A stretch of DNA of 64,000 nt, taken from assembly GCF_004341235.1 (NCBI RefSeq), contig NZ_SLUP01000003.1, positions 554,620-618,619 of the forward strand, in the 5' to 3' direction. The stretch comes from Mariniflexile fucanivorans (GTDB lineage Bacteria; Bacteroidota; Bacteroidia; Flavobacteriales; Flavobacteriaceae). The notes below the pieces were generated by a model. That model was given only the letters and a program-made list of their open reading frames with translations, did not search any database and was not told where the DNA came from. Shown piece after piece: positions 44,236-52,938 of this stretch (positions are counted from its first letter, which is position 1; every line of letters begins with the position of its first letter). Position numbers and translations under genes: made by a program.

Positions 44236-45462
44236 TTAAGCCGTTTTTACTTTTAAACGTTTCATTCTTTTCTTCACATTGCCTTGAACCACATAATGAT
44301 CGATTGTTGGTGCAAAAACATTCATTAACAAGATAGCTAACATCACTCCTTCTGGATACGCTGGGTTAAACACACGAATTAAGATTGAAATAAATCCAAC
44401 TAAAAATCCGTAAATCCATTTTCCTTTATTGGTTTGAGACGCTGTAACAGGATCGGTAGCCATAAATACGGTACCAAAAGCAAAACCACCAATAATTAGA
44501 TGTTCCCAAAATGGAGTGCTCATTAATCCGTAAAACTTGCTTGATTCTGTTATAACACCTGCATCAACGATTTGATTGAAGATAAGTCCCATGACTATAG
44601 CTCCCACAGCAGATGATAACATGATTCTCCAGCTTCCTATTTTTGTAAATATTAAAAATAAACCTCCTAATAAAATTAAAAGTGCAGACGTTTCACCTAC
44701 AGACCCAGGAATAAAGCCTAAGAACATATCCCAAGTTGAAAAAGCAACCTCTTTCCCTTGCGCCAAACTACCTAAGATAGTTTCACCAGAAATAGCATCT
44801 AAGTTTGCCCCCGCAGCAATTTCCCTTGTTCTTTCAACAGCACCTTCAACCCATACTTTATCTCCAGACATCCATGTTGGATATGCAAAGAATAAAAAGG
44901 CTCTAATAGTAAGTGCCGGATTTAAAATATTCATTCCAGTTCCGCCAAAAACTTCTTTACCTATAACCACACCAAATATTACAGCGACTGCCAACATCCA
45001 AAGTGGAATATCAACAGGCACAATAAGTGGCACTAACATACCAGTTACCAGGTAACCTTCTTCAACTTCGTGTTTCTTAATGATAGCGAATAAGAATTCA
45101 ATTCCTAAACCAACACCATAAGAAACAATAACTAATGGAATTATTTTCCAGAAGCCAATAAAGAAGTTATCTAAAGTCCAAAATTCAGCACTAAAAAAAC
45201 CTGAAGTAACCGCTTGAATATCACCTACAGCTAAATTGTGTTGGTAACCTGCGTTAAACATTCCGAAAATTAAACATGGTATCATGGCCAGAATAACCGT
45301 GTTCATGGTACGTTTTAAATCGTCGGCAACTTTTATATGAGTTCCATTATGTGTGGTCTCATCTGGCAAGAATAAGAAAGTATGAAGCGCACCAAACGCC
45401 GGAGCCATTTTAGACCCCCTTAACTTTCTTTTTAAAATATGTAATCGTGTTTTTAAATTCAT
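44236..45462 (-). CDS. nqrB: Na+-translocating NADH:quinone reductase subunit B
   Basis: This 408-residue integral subunit with about ten helices carries covalent FMN on Thr228 in DAISGETILG, riboflavin and the ubiquinone site. Family segments seen are IPLWMLAVAVIFGVVIGKEVFGG, TGMNILNPALTIRAFLFFAYP and TDPVTASQTNKGKWIYG. The flavinylation box reads SGET rather than the SGAT of Vibrio. Overlaps nqrA by one base. Confidence 0.97.
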   Translation of the reverse strand: MNLKTRLHILKRKLRGSKMAPAFGALHTFLFLPDETTHNGTHIKVADDLKRTMNTVILAMIPCLIFGMFNAGYQHNLAVGDIQAVTSGFFSAEFWTLDNFFIGFWKIIPLVIVSYGVGLGIEFLFAIIKKHEVEEGYLVTGMLVPLIVPVDIPLWMLAVAVIFGVVIGKEVFGGTGMNILNPALTIRAFLFFAYPTWMSGDKVWVEGAVERTREIAAGANLDAISGETILGSLAQGKEVAFSTWDMFLGFIPGSVGETSALLILLGGLFLIFTKIGSWRIMLSSAVGAIVMGLIFNQIVDAGVITESSKFYGLMSTPFWEHLIIGGFAFGTVFMATDPVTASQTNKGKWIYGFLVGFISILIRVFNPAYPEGVMLAILLMNVFAPTIDHYVVQGNVKKRMKRLKVKTA

Positions 45463-46817
45463 TACCCTATTTCTTTAAGCATTACATCTAATCCTTTTCT
45501 AATAATCGCTTGATGTGGTTGTTTAGACACACATACAAATTCTGTTAACGCAAAATCTTCTGGCGCAACTTCATACATTCCTAAAGATTCCATTTCATCT
45601 AAATCTTGATACATACAAGCTTTTAGTATTTGCAATGGATAAATATCTAAAGGAAATACCTCTTCGTAACCACCGGTAACAACAAATGCACGGTGCTCAC
45701 CATTGGTATTGGTGTTCAAATCGTATTTTTTATTAGGTGTTAACCAAGAAAATGTTAACGCTCTTGATGTCGATATTTTATTAAACACAGGTTTTGTCCA
45801 ACCGAAAAACTCATAATCATCACCTTCTGGAATTACCGTAATCACATTACTGTAATAATCTAAATTTCCGTCTAGTTTAATTTCTTTTCCGCTAAGTACA
45901 TTTCCAGAAATAATTCGATCATGGATTCTTTTAGAAGCTCCTTTATCACTTATCATAGTTGAAACCTCTGCACCTATTTTAGTTATAAAATATCTTGGTT
46001 TTTCTATTTGAGAACCTGCTAAAGCGACGATACGCTCTGCATTAAATTTGCCTGTTAAAAGCAATTCGCCAATAATAACTAAATCTTGTGCGGCAACCGT
46101 CCAAACAACTTCACCTTTATTTACAGGATCTACCCTGTTAATTAAAGTCCCCACATTTCCTGAAGGATGTGGGCCCGATACTTTATGAAGCGTAATACCT
46201 GACAAACCCGCTAATGGCGATGCTGAACTTGCCCCTACCGACACATGTACTTTCCCTTCGGTAAGTTTCCCAAGTGCCGTTACAGCTGCTTGCAATTCAG
46301 CTTCTTTACCTTTAAGGGTAAAATCCAAATCGGCCGCCAAAGGAGCACTTGCATAACCAGAAATAAAAATAGCCTTAGGCGATTTATCTGGGTTTGCAAT
46401 CACATCATACGGTCGTTGCTTTACAAAAGGCCAACAACCAGAAGCTAACAAATGCGATTTTACCTCGTTTGGTTTAGCTGCATCTATATTAAACACACCG
46501 TTATCTTGGTATGTTTGCTCTTTGTCTGCTTGAATATTAATAGATAGAATTTTGCGCTTTTCACCACGAGCAATTTCTACAATTTCACCAGAAACTGGAG
46601 AAACGAACTTAACGCTTTCGTTAGATTTATCGAAAAAAACAGGTGTTCCCGCTTTTACTTTAGCTCCAACTTTAGAAATTAATTTAGGTGTAACGCCGTG
46701 AAAATCTTGAGGCCTTAAAGTATAAAAGTTGCTTAAAACAGCCTTTTCCAAGGTTTTTTCAGCTTCACCTTTAAGTTTAATGTCTAGACCTTTTTTAATG
46801 CGAATGTCGTTTGACAT
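45462..46817 (-). CDS. nqrA: Na+-translocating NADH:quinone reductase subunit A
   Basis: This 451-residue peripheral cytoplasmic subunit is first in the operon. Family features are the start IRIKKGLDIKLKGEAEK, GVTPKLISKVGAKVKAGTPVFFDK and the HPSGNVGTLINRVDP segment. QILKACMYQDLDEMESLGMYEV near the C-terminus also matches. It has no cofactor of its own but contributes to the quinone region. A consensus promoter lies 38 bases upstream, and all six genes follow in order on the minus strand. Confidence 0.97.
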   Translation of the reverse strand: MSNDIRIKKGLDIKLKGEAEKTLEKAVLSNFYTLRPQDFHGVTPKLISKVGAKVKAGTPVFFDKSNESVKFVSPVSGEIVEIARGEKRKILSINIQADKEQTYQDNGVFNIDAAKPNEVKSHLLASGCWPFVKQRPYDVIANPDKSPKAIFISGYASAPLAADLDFTLKGKEAELQAAVTALGKLTEGKVHVSVGASSASPLAGLSGITLHKVSGPHPSGNVGTLINRVDPVNKGEVVWTVAAQDLVIIGELLLTGKFNAERIVALAGSQIEKPRYFITKIGAEVSTMISDKGASKRIHDRIISGNVLSGKEIKLDGNLDYYSNVITVIPEGDDYEFFGWTKPVFNKISTSRALTFSWLTPNKKYDLNTNTNGEHRAFVVTGGYEEVFPLDIYPLQILKACMYQDLDEMESLGMYEVAPEDFALTEFVCVSKQPHQAIIRKGLDVMLKEIG

Positions 46818-46854
46818 ATTTTTTGAATTGAAATTATTTGTCTAAAAATAGGTG

Positions 46855-46862
46855 CAAAAATA
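46855..46862 (-). promoter_or_regulatory. nqr operon promoter, -7 element
   Basis: On the minus strand these bases read TATTTTTG, matching TAnnTTTG, 37 bases before the nqrA start. No good -33 box is seen. Confidence 0.5.
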
Positions 46863-46972
46863 CAAATTAAAAATACAGTTTTCATAATAAATACTTAGAA
46901 ATTTTATTCAACAATCAGAATATACTAGTTGGGCATAAAATTTGCTTATATTTACAAAAAACTATCGCTAAA

Positions 46973-48226
46973 ATGCCTTCAATAAAGTATAAATATTCCT
47001 TTCTTTTTTTAATTATTCCATTATTGTGTTTTAGTCAAGTTAAAGAAGTTGATCCTCCAAGTTTTATAAAAACCATCAATTTTAAAGGAAACACGGCAGA
47101 AACCCAGTTGCCTATTTTAAAATTGGGCGAATACGTGGTTTTAGAATTTGATGCTCTTAACGGAAATGAAGATGATTACTATTATAAAATAGACCATTAC
47201 AATTACGATTGGACACCTTCCATTTTAGTAAAATCGGAATATATGGATGGTTTTGACAACCAACGCATCCGAAATTATGAAAATTCATTCAACACCCATC
47301 AAATATTTTCGCATTACAAACTTACAGTTCCTAATGAGCAAACAAAACGCTTAAAAGTTTCGGGGAATTATTTATTAAGCGTTTTCAATAATTATGACGA
47401 ACTTGTTTTTTCAAGAAAATTCATGATTTATGAAGATCAAACCACTGTTGGGGTAAGCATAAAACGAGCACGCGATATTCAATTTATTGAAGAAAAACAA
47501 CGTGTTGAAATCATTATCACATCCAACAACACCCAAATAAATAACCCAACACAAACGGTAAAAACGGTAATTGTTCAAAATAACAACCTAAATACTGCAC
47601 TTTATAACCTTAAGCCTCAATACACTTTAGGCAATCAATTAATTTATAGATACGATAACGAAACCAGTTTCTGGGGCGGTAACGAATATTTATTTTTTGA
47701 AAATAAAGATGTTCGTGCTGCCAACACCGGTATTCGAGCCATCGATTTACAAGAACTATATCATAACTATTTATTTACTAACGTAGAACGTGCCACCAAG
47801 CCCTACACTTACAACCCAGATATTAATGGAAATTATGTTATTACCGTTTTAGATGCTGAAGACCCTAGCATTGAAGCCGATTATGTTTGGATACATTTTT
47901 CACTACAACCAACCGAAGCTCTTATAAACAAAAACATACATGTGTACGGAAACTTTAACAATTACGTTATTGACGAAAGTACCAAATTGGTGTACGATGA
48001 GCGTAATAATGTTTTAAGAAATGCCATCCTTTTAAAACAAGGATTTTACAACTATAAATTTGTGATAGTAAACAAAAACGGAAGTTTGGATGAAGGCGCC
48101 ATAAGTGGTAATTTCTACCAAACCGAAAATAATTACAAAGTGATAGTATATTACAGAGATTTAGGGGCACGCTACGATAAAATTATAGGTTTAGGCGAAG
48201 GCAGTTCGGTCAATATCTCAAATTAA
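46973..48226 (+). CDS. Type IX secretion system plug protein (DUF5103)
   Basis: This 417-residue exported protein has a signal peptide at residues 1-22 (LLCFSQ end). The family's beta-rich domains follow: IKTINFKGNTAETQLPILKLGEYVVLEFDAL, DDYYYKIDHYNYDWTPS and, in the second half, an Ig-like DYVWIHFSL. The C-terminal YKVIVYYRDLGARYDKIIGLG is typical. In flavobacteria a member of this family caps the SprA translocon of the T9SS while no cargo is passing. Divergent from the nqr operon by 155 bases. No T9SS core gene is adjacent. Confidence 0.88.
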   Translation: MPSIKYKYSFLFLIIPLLCFSQVKEVDPPSFIKTINFKGNTAETQLPILKLGEYVVLEFDALNGNEDDYYYKIDHYNYDWTPSILVKSEYMDGFDNQRIRNYENSFNTHQIFSHYKLTVPNEQTKRLKVSGNYLLSVFNNYDELVFSRKFMIYEDQTTVGVSIKRARDIQFIEEKQRVEIIITSNNTQINNPTQTVKTVIVQNNNLNTALYNLKPQYTLGNQLIYRYDNETSFWGGNEYLFFENKDVRAANTGIRAIDLQELYHNYLFTNVERATKPYTYNPDINGNYVITVLDAEDPSIEADYVWIHFSLQPTEALINKNIHVYGNFNNYVIDESTKLVYDERNNVLRNAILLKQGFYNYKFVIVNKNGSLDEGAISGNFYQTENNYKVIVYYRDLGARYDKIIGLGEGSSVNISN

Positions 48227-48331
48227 ACACGTCTTTTTACTAATTTTTAAGCCAAACATGTTAAAATGCGACCATTAACACTTAAAATTTAGTATTTTAG
48301 CATCATAAACCTAAAACACCCCAAAGTTAAA

Positions 48332-48718
48332 ATGGTTCAACAAGTTACACAAGGGATAAAAATTTCCGTAGAAACCACCTACGAAGGCTCATTTTATAAA
48401 AACTATAAAATACAGTATGCCTTTGGCTATACCGTAACGATTGAAAACCAAAGCAAAGACTCCGTGCAGCTTAACGCACGCCATTGGGAAATTTTAGACG
48501 CATTAAACAATGTTGAAACCGTTTCTGGCGAAGGCGTTATAGGCAAAAAGCCCGTTTTAAAACCCGGCGAATCGCACACCTACACATCAGGATGTTTGTT
48601 AACCTCGCCATTTGGTGCTATGCAAGGGTTTTACAGCATGGTAAACTTTACCACAACAAAAAACTTTAAAGTAACCATACCCACATTTAAACTTAGCGCA
48701 CCTTTTGCTATAAACTAA
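48332..48718 (+). CDS. apaG: ApaG domain protein
   Basis: This 128-residue single-domain protein has an immunoglobulin-like ApaG fold. Signature segments are YAFGYTVTIENQSKDSVQL, RHWEILDALNNVETVSGEGVIG, KPVLKPGESHTYTSGC and SPFGAMQGFYSMV. Bacterial ApaG was linked to magnesium/cobalt efflux and Ap4A metabolism, but the biochemical role is unclear. It has a normal length and stands 105 bases after the plug gene, probably alone. Confidence 0.93.
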   Translation: MVQQVTQGIKISVETTYEGSFYKNYKIQYAFGYTVTIENQSKDSVQLNARHWEILDALNNVETVSGEGVIGKKPVLKPGESHTYTSGCLLTSPFGAMQGFYSMVNFTTTKNFKVTIPTFKLSAPFAIN

Positions 48719-49222
48719 TTCATTATTTCTAGATTTACTTTTTTGATGCTTCCTTTAGTAATCGCATCATTCATAATACAAGATTATTATTTGGGCGTTC
48801 CCTTTATCCTGAAAAAAAGTTCAGGATAAAGGTCGCGCTATACACTACTAGTTTTGGCTCGCTGCGCATACTCGCCAAAAGCTAACCGTTTCTATCGCTA
48901 ACGCACACATAGCCAAAGTCAGTTCTATCCTTAAAATAAATGGTCGTACTAACACAGAAAGTAATCTGTTTGTTTATTTTCAACAACTTAAATACAGTTT
49001 AGTTCCTCACGATAGGCTAAAAAAAGCACTTTTTTTGGTCAGCATTATGAAGAACTAATATATTGTGAATAAATCTACATTGGAAAATTACGTATTATGT
49101 CTCCAATTAACTATCAAATTCAACTACTTTTATTCAAATAAACCAACTTTATATATATTTTATAAAACGTTAAATCCTGTTAAAAATTTGTTTTCCTCCT
49201 CATTTTCATTATATTACGAGTT
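48719..49222. other. Gene-free stretch with double-hairpin repeat (48791-48910)
   Basis: No credible ORF is seen over 504 bases. A compact block from about 48791 to 48910 stands out as more GC-rich. It starts TTGGGCGTTCCC and has a 10-bp perfect hairpin (48803-48812 with 48821-48830, TTTATCCTGA / TCAGGATAAA). A second hairpin follows (TTTTGGC at 48852 with GCCAAAA at 48874) around GCTCGCTGCGCATACTC, and the block ends in CTATCGCTAACGC. Blocks with this GGGCGTT...GGCTCGCTGCGC...CTAACGC plan are dispersed in flavobacterial genomes. The remaining sequence is AT-rich and uninformative. Confidence 0.6.
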
Positions 49223-49597
49223 ATGATATACGAAGACAAAGCAAAATATTCAGACATTTTAGAGAACTCCATTACCTATTTAGAAAATAGAGGTTTTGAA
49301 AACATTAAAGCAGACATGGAAGGTTATGAAACCCCAAAATCATACTCCAAAGCAGGAAGTGACATTACTATTACCCCAGATATTGTTGCAGAAAAAGAAG
49401 GCAGAAAACATTATTTCGATATTAGTTTAAAATCTGAAAAACCAAAATTACTAAAGTCTAAATGGCTGTTTTTAAATACTTTAAGTAATTTAAAATCATC
49501 TAGATTTAAGCTTATAACCACTCGCGGACATTATGCTTTTACCCAAGAGATGTTGAACGACACCAATCTTACCAACAAAACACCCATTAGAATTTGA
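49223..49597 (+). CDS. Conserved hypothetical protein, possible PD-(D/E)xK-like fold
   Basis: This 124-residue soluble protein is not assigned to a named family. It has a short helix (SDILENSITYLENRGFE), then strands DITITPDIVAEKEGRKHYF and DISLKSEKPKL. The spacing TPDIVA...FDISLK resembles the Asp and Asp/Glu-x-Lys of restriction-like folds, as does the later SSRFKLITTRGHYAF strand-helix. That similarity is suggestive only. It lies upstream of rpoD in the same direction, with a terminator between. Confidence 0.6.
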   Translation: MIYEDKAKYSDILENSITYLENRGFENIKADMEGYETPKSYSKAGSDITITPDIVAEKEGRKHYFDISLKSEKPKLLKSKWLFLNTLSNLKSSRFKLITTRGHYAFTQEMLNDTNLTNKTPIRI

Positions 49598-49715
49598 AAC
49601 TAATTTTTTAGTACTACACTGCATTAACGATAGAAGTGGCATCCTTTTTTGAGGCACAAAAAAAAGATATAACGGATAGCGTGACCTTTTTAAGATTTTT
49701 GGGTCTTAAAAAGGG

Positions 49716-49741
49716 AATGCAAAAATAAATTGCATTTTTTT
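49716..49741 (+). terminator. Terminator upstream of rpoD
   Basis: AATGCAA (49716-49722) pairs with TTGCATT (49730-49736), 7-base loop, followed by T. It separates the hypothetical gene from rpoD. Confidence 0.65.
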
Positions 49742-49816
49742 GTAACATTTTTTGATATAGTTACGTATAACCACTGAATAATAATATTCATTATAAACTT
49801 ACAGGAGCACTTATAG

Positions 49817-50680
49817 ATGAGACAACTTAAAATCACGAAGCAGGTTACTAACAGGGAAACCGCTTCGTTAGACAAATATCTTCAAGAAATTGGAAAAGTT
49901 GACTTAATTACCGCAGACGAAGAAGTAGAATTAGCACAACGTATTAAAGCTGGCGATCAAGCCGCTTTAGAAAAGTTGACTAAAGCTAATTTACGTTTCG
50001 TTGTATCGGTAGCTAAGCAATACCAAAATCAAGGCTTAACATTACCCGATTTAATTAATGAAGGTAATTTAGGTTTAATTAAAGCCGCACAACGTTTTGA
50101 TGAAACTCGTGGTTTTAAATTTATATCTTACGCCGTTTGGTGGATTCGTCAATCGATTCTTCAAGCTTTGGCTGAACAATCTCGTATTGTACGTTTACCT
50201 TTAAACAAAATTGGTTCTATTAACAAAATTAATAAAACATTTGCCTTTTTAGAGCAAAGTCATGAGCGTCCACCTTCTGCAGAAGAAATTGCAAAAGAAT
50301 TGGACATGACTATTAACGATGTTAAGGAGTCAATGAAAAATTCTGGTCGCCACGTAAGTATGGATGCTCCTTTAGTTGAAGGTGAAGATTCTAACTTATA
50401 CGATGTATTAAATAGTGGCGAATCTCCAAATCCAGATAGAGAATTATTACACGAATCTTTAAGAACTGAAATTGAGCGTGCTTTAGAAACGTTAACACCT
50501 CGTGAAGCTGATGTTATCCGTCTATACTTTGGTTTAGGGAACCAACACCCAATGACTTTAGAAGAAATTGGTGAAACGTTTGATTTAACTCGTGAACGTG
50601 TACGCCAAATTAAAGAAAAAGCAATTAGACGATTAAAACATACTTCTAGAAGTAAAATATTAAAAACATATTTAGGTTAG
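49817..50680 (+). CDS. rpoD: Primary RNA polymerase sigma factor
   Basis: This 287-residue protein is the short housekeeping sigma of Bacteroidota. Region 1.2 is [18 protein letters not shown], region 2 [21 protein letters not shown] and [16 protein letters not shown], region 3 [15 protein letters not shown], and region 4 [17 protein letters not shown] with [18 protein letters not shown]. Region 1.1 is absent, as usual in the phylum, whose promoters differ (TAnnTTTG). A Shine-Dalgarno-like AGGAG lies at 49803-49807, 9 bases before the ATG, unusual here where most genes lack one. Two hairpins follow the gene. Confidence 0.97.
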   Translation: MRQLKITKQVTNRETASLDKYLQEIGKVDLITADEEVELAQRIKAGDQAALEKLTKANLRFVVSVAKQYQNQGLTLPDLINEGNLGLIKAAQRFDETRGFKFISYAVWWIRQSILQALAEQSRIVRLPLNKIGSINKINKTFAFLEQSHERPPSAEEIAKELDMTINDVKESMKNSGRHVSMDAPLVEGEDSNLYDVLNSGESPNPDRELLHESLRTEIERALETLTPREADVIRLYFGLGNQHPMTLEEIGETFDLTRERVRQIKEKAIRRLKHTSRSKILKTYLG

Positions 50681-50715
50681 TAATTTCATATAATTACGAC
50701 TAAATTAAAGCAACA

Positions 50716-50790
50716 AACAGTTACACATAACTGTTCGTTTTTTGATTGATGAAAGAACCCTCGGCTGATTACCGAGGGTTTACTTTTTTA
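50716..50790 (+). terminator. Tandem terminators after rpoD
   Basis: First hairpin AACAGTT (50716-50722) / AACTGTT (50729-50735), then CGTTTTTTG. Second hairpin AACCCTCGG (50756-50764) / CCGAGGGTT (50772-50780), then a T-rich run. Both are perfect stems. Confidence 0.88.
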
Positions 50791-50880
50791 TTCAAAAACC
50801 TTTAATTAACTTATCAAGACAGTGCTTCTTACATTTTTTTCATAACTTGTACGCATTGACCTAAACAAATTAACCACCAC

Positions 50881-51297
50881 ATGCTTAAAACTATTTGCTA
50901 TATCAGTGATTCTGTACATGATAAGTCCATCAAAATTCTTGAAGATTTATATTTAAAAGCTAGAACCAACAATTCAAAAAACAATATTACAGGTATATTA
51001 ATTTATATTGACAGGAGTTTTTTACAAGTTCTGGAAGGTGAAGAAAAAATTGTTGATGAAACCTTTAAAAAAATTAGTATCGATGCTAGACATAAAAACA
51101 TTTTCAACATCATTGATTCTCCCATTGAACAACGTATTTTTGAAGATTACAATTTTGGATTCACAACTATTAACGATAAAAAAGAACTGAATAATCTTTT
51201 TGAGTACTTAAATTGGTTAAAAAATGCCGAATGTGAATGCGCCAACAAAGTGATATCGCTAGTTGAAAATTTTATTGTTAAGAACAAACAATCCTAG
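50881..51297 (+). CDS. BLUF-domain blue-light receptor
   Basis: This 138-residue protein is almost entirely one BLUF domain, which binds FAD and senses blue light through a Tyr-Gln hydrogen-bond switch. Tyr7 (ICYISDS), the Asn region TNNSKNNITGIL and Gln49 (SFLQVLEGE) are present. The usual late W-x-M motif (as in RxFxxWxMGF) reads RIFEDYNFGF, with Tyr90 and Phe92. A short helical tail, with Cys-x-Cys at AECECAN, ends the chain. No output domain is fused, so it must act by protein contact. It lies between rpoD and rpe without evident operon. Confidence 0.9.
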   Translation: MLKTICYISDSVHDKSIKILEDLYLKARTNNSKNNITGILIYIDRSFLQVLEGEEKIVDETFKKISIDARHKNIFNIIDSPIEQRIFEDYNFGFTTINDKKELNNLFEYLNWLKNAECECANKVISLVENFIVKNKQS

Positions 51298-51309
51298 AAT
51301 CAAAACCTT

Positions 51310-51317
51310 TATTTTTG
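51310..51317 (+). promoter_or_regulatory. rpe promoter, -7 element
   Basis: TATTTTTG fits TAnnTTTG, 21 bases before the ATG at 51339; the upstream TTG at 51315 falls inside it. Confidence 0.5.
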
Positions 51318-51338
51318 CACAAAATTAATTCTCTAAAA

Positions 51339-52001
51339 ATGAGCTCTAAGCTAATTGCACCTTCATTACTTGCTGCAGATTTCGCAAACTTACAACGTGA
51401 CATAGAAATGATCAACCAAAGTGAGGCCGATTGGTTTCATATAGATATTATGGATGGCGTTTTTGTACCGAATATCTCATTTGGAATGCCTGTACTACAA
51501 GCCATTACCAAGCATACAAAAAAAATAGTTGATGTGCATTTAATGATTGTGGACCCCGACCGATACATTAAAACATTTGCCGATTTAGGCAGTAATATTT
51601 TAACGGTGCATTATGAAGCTTGTCCTCACTTACATAGAACGCTTCAAGCTATAAAAGCAGAAGGTATGAAAGCAGGAGTTTCATTAAATCCGCATACGAG
51701 TGTAAGCCTTTTGGAAGACACCATTTGCGACATCGATTTAGTACTTATCATGAGTGTAAACCCTGGTTTTGGCGGCCAAAGTTTTATTGAAAATACTTAT
51801 GATAAAGTAAAACAACTTAAAGAATTAATTACACGTAAAGGTGCTTCAACCACTATTGAAATTGATGGAGGAGTTACAACTGCTAACGCAAAGGCACTTG
51901 CCGATGCAGGTGCCGATGTATTGGTCGCTGGAAGTTTCGTTTTTAAAAGCGACACCCCTATTGACACTATTAAAGAATTAAAAGCTGTCGCTAATTCTTA
52001 G
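51339..52001 (+). CDS. rpe: Ribulose-phosphate 3-epimerase
   Basis: This 220-residue TIM-barrel enzyme interconverts ribulose 5-phosphate and xylulose 5-phosphate in the pentose phosphate pathway. Signature motifs are IAPSLLAADFANL, WFHIDIMDGVFVPNISFG with metal His and Asp, VDVHLMI, MSVNPGFGGQSF, IEIDGGVT and VAGSFVF. The frame opens at 51315, but a promoter lies there; ATG 51339 gives the family's usual N-terminus. It overlaps the convergent CBS gene by 4 bases. Confidence 0.96.
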   Translation: MSSKLIAPSLLAADFANLQRDIEMINQSEADWFHIDIMDGVFVPNISFGMPVLQAITKHTKKIVDVHLMIVDPDRYIKTFADLGSNILTVHYEACPHLHRTLQAIKAEGMKAGVSLNPHTSVSLLEDTICDIDLVLIMSVNPGFGGQSFIENTYDKVKQLKELITRKGASTTIEIDGGVTTANAKALADAGADVLVAGSFVFKSDTPIDTIKELKAVANS

Positions 52002-52414
52002 TATTGCTTTATATAATAATTTAATAAATCTCTGGTAGTTACAATGCCTGTTAAAACACCATCATCTACAACAGGAAGTGCATGAAACTCTCTTTTAGCT
52101 AAAATAGTTGCAGCTTCTCTTATTGAAGTCTTACTGTTTATACAAACTATATTTTTGCTCATTACCTGCTCTATGGAAAAAGCGTTATACACCACTGAAT
52201 TTATATTGTGAGGATCTTCTGCGGTTTCTGGGATGCTAGTTTTTAAAAAATCGGAATAACTCAACATGCCAATCACCACATCTGCACTTACAACCGGAAT
52301 GTGCTTAATTTTATACTTATTAAAAAGCTTTTCAGCGCTTTCTAAGTCATCTTCTCTATTTAATGCTATAATGTTTTTAACCATTATTTCTGAAACTGGT
52401 TCATTTTGTATCAT
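51998..52414 (-). CDS. Twin-CBS-domain protein
   Basis: This 138-residue protein consists of two CBS motifs: EPVSEIMVKNIIALNREDDLE to MLSYSDFLK, and IEQVMSKNIVCINSKTSIREA to GIVTTRDLLNYYIKQ. CBS pairs bind adenosyl ligands such as AMP, ATP or SAM and regulate partners. It is a paralogue of the next gene on the same strand, 19 bases away. No enzyme domain is fused; its partner is unknown. Confidence 0.9.
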   Translation of the reverse strand: MIQNEPVSEIMVKNIIALNREDDLESAEKLFNKYKIKHIPVVSADVVIGMLSYSDFLKTSIPETAEDPHNINSVVYNAFSIEQVMSKNIVCINSKTSIREAATILAKREFHALPVVDDGVLTGIVTTRDLLNYYIKQY

Positions 52415-52433
52415 GTCTTTATGGTTTAAGATT

Positions 52434-52868
52434 TTAAAATTGTTTTAGTAAATACTTTATTAAATCGGTAGTGGTTACAATGCCAACTAGCTTGTTATTA
52501 TCTACTACAGGTAAAGCGTGAAATTCTTTGCTTGCTAAAATTTCGGCTACTTTTTTTATTGAAGTTGAAGATGCTACTGTAACAATATTCTTTTTCATTA
52601 CTTGCTTAATAGTGAACATATTATAAACCATGGCATCAGCATCAGCATCAGATTCCATATTATCTGTAACATCTGCAAAACTTAAGCGAAGTAAATCGGT
52701 ATAACTCAACATGCCCACAATGGCATCTTCAGAAACCACAGGTATATGCCGTATGTTATACTTTTTAAAAAGTTTTTCAGCTGTTTCAAGACTATCCTTC
52801 TTTTTTAATGTAATAACAGGCGTTGTCATTATCATCGAAATTGGCGCTTTACGTATCATACTTTTCAA
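52434..52868 (-). CDS. Twin-CBS-domain protein
   Basis: This 144-residue paralogue of the preceding CBS protein has motifs APISMIMTTPVITLKKKDSLE to MLSYTDLLR, and IKQVMKKNIVTVASSTSIKKV to GIVTTTDLIKYLLKQ. Tandem duplication with divergence is clear: the order of every element is the same, with a longer acidic linker here (DNMESDADADAM). It probably forms one transcript with its partner; heterodimers are possible. Confidence 0.9.
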   Translation of the reverse strand: MKSMIRKAPISMIMTTPVITLKKKDSLETAEKLFKKYNIRHIPVVSEDAIVGMLSYTDLLRLSFADVTDNMESDADADAMVYNMFTIKQVMKKNIVTVASSTSIKKVAEILASKEFHALPVVDNNKLVGIVTTTDLIKYLLKQF

Positions 52869-52938
52869 TTTAGATTTACTTCCTCTAAAGTTAGAAAATC
52901 ATACAACAAAAAATCATGATAAAAATCATGTAAGGTAT

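Noticed and set aside
44576..45055. 159-codon plus-strand ORF within nqrB
   Set aside because: Antisense shadow; proline- and lysine-rich composition is the complement of membrane codons.
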